Shown: positions 57,577 to 62,000 of the stretch, in pieces | Position numbering within the stretch: the first letter of the stretch is position 1 | How the letters are laid out: each line of letters begins with the position of its first letter | Source: Nymphaea colorata | Lineage: Eukaryota > Streptophyta > Magnoliopsida > Nymphaeales > Nymphaeaceae | Direction: 5' to 3' | Length of the DNA: 62,000 bases | NCBI RefSeq assembly: GCF_008831285.2 | Contig: NC_045145.1 | Span: 5,020,802 to 5,082,801, forward strand | Made by a program: the position numbers and the translations under genes | Notes under the pieces: generated by a model | What the model saw: the letters and a program-made list of their open reading frames with translations, nothing else | Told to the model about the DNA's origin: nothing | Databases searched by the model: none

Positions 57577-57590
57577 TGGTATCAGAGCCA
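57577..57590 (+). other. Primer binding site, copia element 2
   Basis: TGGTATCAGAGCCA, same initiator-Met-tRNA complement as in element 1, directly after the LTR. Confidence 0.9.
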
Positions 57591-57722
57591 ACGCGTGAGA
57601 GATCGTTGGTGTGCTAGTCATTTTTTCGCCGCTATTGTTTCCGCCGCAGCCTTCGTTTTCTGCGCCGCTGCCTCTTGTTTGTCGTCTCTGGTGCTGGGTA
57701 TTGCTTCTTTTTGGTGCTTGTG

Positions 57723-58727
57723 ATGGCCGAGGAGATGTCCCTCAAGATCGATGGTGCCCTAGACACGGGCAGCAATGCCAAGAGCGAGATCTTGCCTGTT
57801 CAAGTCACCTCCATCCGGCTGAACAAGGATAACTATCTCTCTTGGTCTGCTGCCCTAGAAATTGGGATAACCAGTCGTGGTCGCCTGTCCTACATTATTG
57901 GGGAGAAGTCTGCACCTTCTAAAACCGATCCGTGATGGGCGACTTGGGCGTTGGAAGATAGTCAGGTTAAAGTATGGATTATTAGTTCTGTTTCCGCAGA
58001 TATTCAGCCTTTGATCTTGCGTAAATCGACTGCCTACGACATGTGGACTGTACTTGCACGGATGTATGGCCGTAAGAAGAGAGTATTGCGTACGTACCAA
58101 ATCAAACGTAGCATATACTCTCTTAAACAGGGTGACTTGTCTGTAGCTTCTTTCTTAGCAGCCCTGAAGACCAAATGGGAGGAACTTGACTACCATGTGA
58201 ATGATGACTAGCATTGTGGTTCTGATCATGCCTTGTACTGAGACAAAGAATGGATGGATCGGACGTTTATTTTCCTTGGAGGCTTACGCGATGAATTTGA
58301 ATCCATTAGGAGCCAAATTCTCAATTGTGACGAGGTCCCCGGAATTGAAGAGGTGTATGCTCGTGTGGAATCTGAGGAACAGCGTCACCAGGTGATGCAT
58401 ATTGACACCAGTCAGGGGAGTTCTCCATCAGCCTTTGTTAGCCGTGCTTCAGGGATTGGACAGCGTCCTGCTCGGCGGTGTAGCCATTGCAAAAAATTGG
58501 GACATTCTGTTGACTTTTGTTGGGATCTTCATCCTGAGAGGCGGCTTATCCGGGGTCATCCTCCTTCTAGCCGCCGGAGTCCTTCTGTGCCTAAGCCTAG
58601 TCAGAGTAGTCCTTCAAATGTTGCCAAATCTAAGCTTTCCTCCGATCAAATGAAAGAACTGCAAGCGTATATCAGCCGGCTGTCTACTACTCAGGAGGAT
58701 GCTTCCACGTCTGGGGCGCTAAGTTAG
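57723..58727 (+). pseudogene. Copia element 2 gag (three nonsense codons)
   Basis: Starts MAEEMSLKIDGALDTG. The gag core includes LNKDNYLSWSAALEIGI, YDMWTVLARMY and FLAALKTKWEELDYHVNDD, and there is a C-terminal zinc knuckle CSHCKKLGHSVDFC (CX2CX4HX4C). The frame is broken by TGA at 57,933, TAG at 58,209 and TGA at 58,239. Near 58,715 the frame shifts: the continuation AKLAQTLVATSDQG is in the pol frame. Copia elements normally encode one gag-pol frame, so these are inactivating mutations. Each stop can arise from CGA or CAG by one C-to-T change. Confidence 0.9.
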
Positions 58728-61700
58728 CCCAAACTCTTGTGGCCACTAGTGATCAAGGTAATTCCTCACATGGTGATTGGATTGTTGACAGTGGGGCTAC
58801 GCATCATATGACAGGGGACCCTAAGATGTTCCAAGAATACAAATTGTCTTCTGGGCAACAACGTGTGTCTATGGCAGATGGTTTTTCTATCTCTGTGGTT
58901 GGGAAAGGGAGTTTGTCCTTGTTAAATAAATACTGTCTTCATAATGCACTTCATGTTCCCAATATTCCTGTGAATTTGTTTTCTGTCAGCAGTATTACTA
59001 AAGAACTCAACTGTAATCTGATCTTTTCTGCTGATCGGTGTTTTTTGCAGGACTTGGTGACGGGGCAGAAGATTGGGATTGGTTCGGCTATTGATGAGCT
59101 CTACAGACTGCCTGTGCAGGTTGCGTCTGCTCTTATTTCAGCCACTAGTGGACAGTTGTCAAGCATGGAAGACAGATCTACTATTATGCGATGGCACGAG
59201 CGGCTTGGTCATCTTCCGTTTTCGTTGATTAAGAAGTTGTTTCCTATTTTGTTTCATTCTGTTTCCATGGACTCCTTCACCTGTGAAGTGTGTCAGTTGG
59301 CTAAACATGTTAGGGCCTCGTACCCTATTTCATTCAATAAAACCACTCGTCCATTTGCTTTGGTTCACTCTGATGTTTGGGGTCCTTCAGGAGTACCCAC
59401 TTGTCGTGGTTTTCATTACTTTATGACCCTTATTGATGATTACTCCCGTTGTACGTTCGTGTACCTATTGAAAGAACGTAGTGAAGTTCCCGTTATTGTC
59501 AAAAACTTTATGGCTTTTGTTGAGACTCAGTTTCAGACGTCTGTCCAAGCTTTTCACACCGATAATGCTAGAGAGTATGTCTCTCAATCCCTCGATGATT
59601 TCTTGAAGAGCAAGGGTATTGTTCATGAAACGTCCTGTAGTTACACACCTCCCCAAAACGGCATGGCTGAACGGAAGAATCGCCATTTACTTGATGTTAC
59701 CCGGGCTATTCTGTTCCATCGGCAGGTTCCCAAGCGCTACTGGGGTGATGCGCTTCTCACTAGTGCCCACCTTAAGGGTATTGTTCATGAAACGTCCTGT
59801 AGTTACACACCTCCCCAAAACGGCATGGCTGAACGGAAGAATCGCCATTTACTTGATGTTACCCGGGCTATTCTGTTCCATCGGCAGGTTCCCAAGCGCT
59901 ACTGGGGTGATGCGCTTCTCACTAGTGCCCACCTTATCAACCGTATGCCTACCCGTGTGTTGTAGGGTCATTCCCCGTACTCTATGCTTTGGCCAACTCA
60001 GAATTCCTGGCCTCTTACTCCTCGGGTGTTCGGGTGTGTCTGTTTTGTTCATGGCCATAGTCCCACCTTCAAGAAACTTGATCCTCAGCCTATCAAGGCT
60101 GTCTTCCTGGGGTATTCCTCCACTCAGAAGGGATACAAATGTGTTGATCCTACCACTTCTAAAGTCTATGTTTCTCGGGACGTTACCTTTCATGAACATG
60201 AGGCATACTTTCATGTGAATCCTCTTCAGGGGGAGTATCTAGGGCACAGTAGTGAAGAGTATTCCTCAAATCAGTTGATTCAGTTTATGGATTTCTTGGA
60301 TTACAAGGCTAGTGACAATGTGGCAGACACAGTCAGAGATGATAGAGACTGTTACATGGACGAGGACCTTGTTGATAATCAGCCTACAGCCACAGCCCGT
60401 GATCATTTGTTTGGCCAAGTGTACAAAAGGAAGAAGACAGATGTGGTTGAAAATGTTGATGTAACCTATCCCAATCCTGTGAGTTCCCCGGATGACCCAA
60501 GTCTAATCAATGAAGAGCTTCCTATAGCCCTGCGCAAGGGCACCAGGTCTTGTAATTCTCATCCAATTCAGAGTTTTTTCTCTTATGCGAAACTGAGTAA
60601 GAATTACAAATGCTTTATAACATCCTTGTCTAAGTCTGTTATCCCCAGGTGTGTGGAGGATGCTAGAGAGGATCCTAAATGGCTACAGGCCATGACAGAG
60701 GAGATGAATGCCTTGGCGAAGAATGACACTTGGGAAGTTGTGGATATTCCCAAGGGGACTCATTTAGTTGGTTCCAAGTGGGTGTTCAATGTAAAGTACA
60801 AACCAGATGGTACTGTGGAAAGGTATAAGGCTCCGTTTGTTGCAAAGGGGTTCAGCCAGAAATATGGTATTGATTATCTTGAAACCTTTGCCCCTGTTGC
60901 CAAACTGAAAACTGTGAGGGTCATCTTAGCACTTGCTGTGCAAAAGAGGTGGAGCATGGATCAACTTGATGTTAAGAATGCATTCTTGAACGACCATCTA
61001 GAAGAAGAGGTCTACATGAGTATGCCTCCTGGATATGTTCAAAGCGGAAAATGTTGTCATCTCAAGAAAGCCTTGTATGGATTAAAGCAGTCTCCTAGAG
61101 CATGGTTTGAAAGACTGAGGATAGTGATGAAGACGAATGGTTACAAACAGGGAAATGGTGATCACACCCTGTTCATTAAGCAGAGAGATGGCTTGGTGAG
61201 TCTTCTTCTTGTGTATGTTGATGATATGATAGTCACAGGTGACGATGAATAAGAGAAAAGGAAGATGAAGGAGAGGTTAGCTGCTGAATTTGATCTTAAA
61301 TATTTGGGTAAACTAAGGTACTTTCTGGGGTTAGAGATTGCTCGGTCAGAGACAGGGCTGGTTATGAGCCAAAGAAAATACACTCTGGATCTTTTAAAGG
61401 AGACAAGTAAAGTTGGATGTAGGCCCTCTATGACTCCAATGGAGTCTGGTACAAAGATAAGCATCAAAACTGGCAACATCCTGGATGAAGAAGGAAAAGG
61501 GCGGTATCAAAGGCTGGTTGGTAAGCTCATTTATCTCACTCTTACTCGCCCTGATATTACTTATGCAGTGAATGTGTTGAGTCAGTTTATGCATGCTCCT
61601 ACTGATTGTCACTGGAAGAGTGCAGAAAGAATGCTGGGGTACCTAAAGAATAACCCAGGAAAAGGATTGTTATATACTCAGCAAGACCAACTCAATATTG

Positions 61701-62000
61701 AAGGATACTCTGACGCAGATTGGACAGGGTGCACTGATATTAGAAGGTCTACCACGGGGTACTGCATCCTTCTGGGGGGCAACCTGGTTGTATAGAGAAG
61801 TAAGAGGCAGGAAGTTTGCTCTAGATCCAGTGCTGAGGCTTTATACAGGGCTGTTGTCATGGGGGTTACAGAAATGTTATGGTTAAAGATTCTCCTAGCA
61901 GATATTGGTGTTGAAACGGAAGAGAAGATGAAGATGTACTGCGACAACAAGTCTGCAATTAACCTCGTGAATAATCTCGTTCTGCATGACAGAACTAAAC
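58706..62000 (+). pseudogene. Copia element 2 pol (protease, integrase, RT, RNase H), truncated by window end
   Basis: Continuous in one frame apart from TAG at 59,963, TAA at 61,250 and TAG at 61,793. Protease: WIVDSGATHHMTG. Zinc finger: WHERLGHLP...CEVCQLAKH. Integrase: HSDVWGPSG, FHTDNAREY and PPQNGMAERKNRH, with the last region present twice. Integrase tail: VFGCVCFVHG and LGYSSTQKGYKCVDP. Reverse transcriptase: NDTWEVVDIP, LVGSKWVFNVKYKPDG, MDQLDVKNAFLN, ALYGLKQSPRAWF, and the catalytic YVDDM in LLVYVDDMIVTGDD. RNase H: GYSDADWTGC, SSAEALYRAV and CDNKSAINL. The 3' LTR is outside the window. Domain order PR-INT-RT-RH identifies Ty1/copia. It cannot make an intact polyprotein. Confidence 0.95.
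59611..59934 (+). repeat. 162-bp in-frame tandem duplication in integrase
   Basis: 59,611-59,772 and 59,773-59,934 are identical as far as I can see. Each encodes 54 residues from KGIVHETSCSYTPP through NGMAERKNRH to DALLTSAHL, so the block with the third catalytic residue (E) occurs twice. Frame is kept. Confidence 0.95.

Noticed and set aside
59849-60214. 121-codon minus-strand frame and other frames overlapping copia pol
   Set aside because: Shadows of the copia coding frame, which carries all recognised domains.

Overview
This is nuclear DNA of a land plant, almost certainly an angiosperm. It is AT-rich, has no operon-like coding and no bacterial signals, and contains Ty1/copia retrotransposons with tRNA-iMet primer sites. 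It also holds broken exons of typical plant nuclear genes: MSH5, chloroplast cysteine desulfurase NFS2, the F-box/JmjC protein JMJ21, a group I bZIP, and the MUN-domain protein PATROL1. I cannot name the species. I see no intact protein-coding gene and no tRNA or rRNA. The window is a repeat and gene-fragment graveyard.

Layout. 1-2.76 kb: decayed, unidentified exon-like remnants. 2.8-5.1 kb: AT-rich intergenic DNA with two old direct duplications and a (TA)n tract. 5.13-8.16 kb: a CT-rich-leader block that looks like a long (gypsy-type?) LTR. 8.16-16.0 kb: three complete and one partial copy of a 2,205-bp tandem unit. Each complete unit carries a bZIP basic-region fragment (+) and a JMJ21 exon (-).

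14.2-40.4 kb: a very large inverted repeat. The left arm is about 14,223-24,669, the right arm about 30,322-40,440, and the loop about 5.65 kb. The arms carry the 5' exons of an MSH5 pseudogene, and the left arm also carries an NFS2 fragment. The outer about 7.6 kb of the arms is almost perfectly identical: paired coordinates sum to 54,663 with no net indel. The inner about 2.8 kb is clearly more diverged, with indels. The loop contains a third, deleted, direct copy of part of the left arm, including NFS2.

40.4-42.1 kb: JMJ21 exon A, exon B and a duplicated exon A on the + strand. 43.6-48.7 kb: PATROL1 exon fragments in scrambled order, one of them inverted. 49.8-54.1 kb: two older partial copies of the MSH5-linked arm sequence. 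One is interrupted by a 971-bp TIR element with a 9-bp target duplication, and a minus-strand copia-like LTR lies between them. 54.27-62.0 kb: a gag-deleted Ty1/copia element into which a second copia has inserted. The second element is full of nonsense codons, has an in-frame 162-bp integrase duplication, and runs off the window end.

The unusual feature is the combination. Intron-containing fragments of at least four unrelated host genes (bZIP, JMJ21, MSH5, NFS2) were joined together, duplicated as a 26-kb palindrome-like structure, and partly tandem-amplified. Any read-through RNA of this locus would fold into a long hairpin containing host-gene sequence. That is an inference, and the near-perfect outer arms and identical tandem units also call for checking the assembly.
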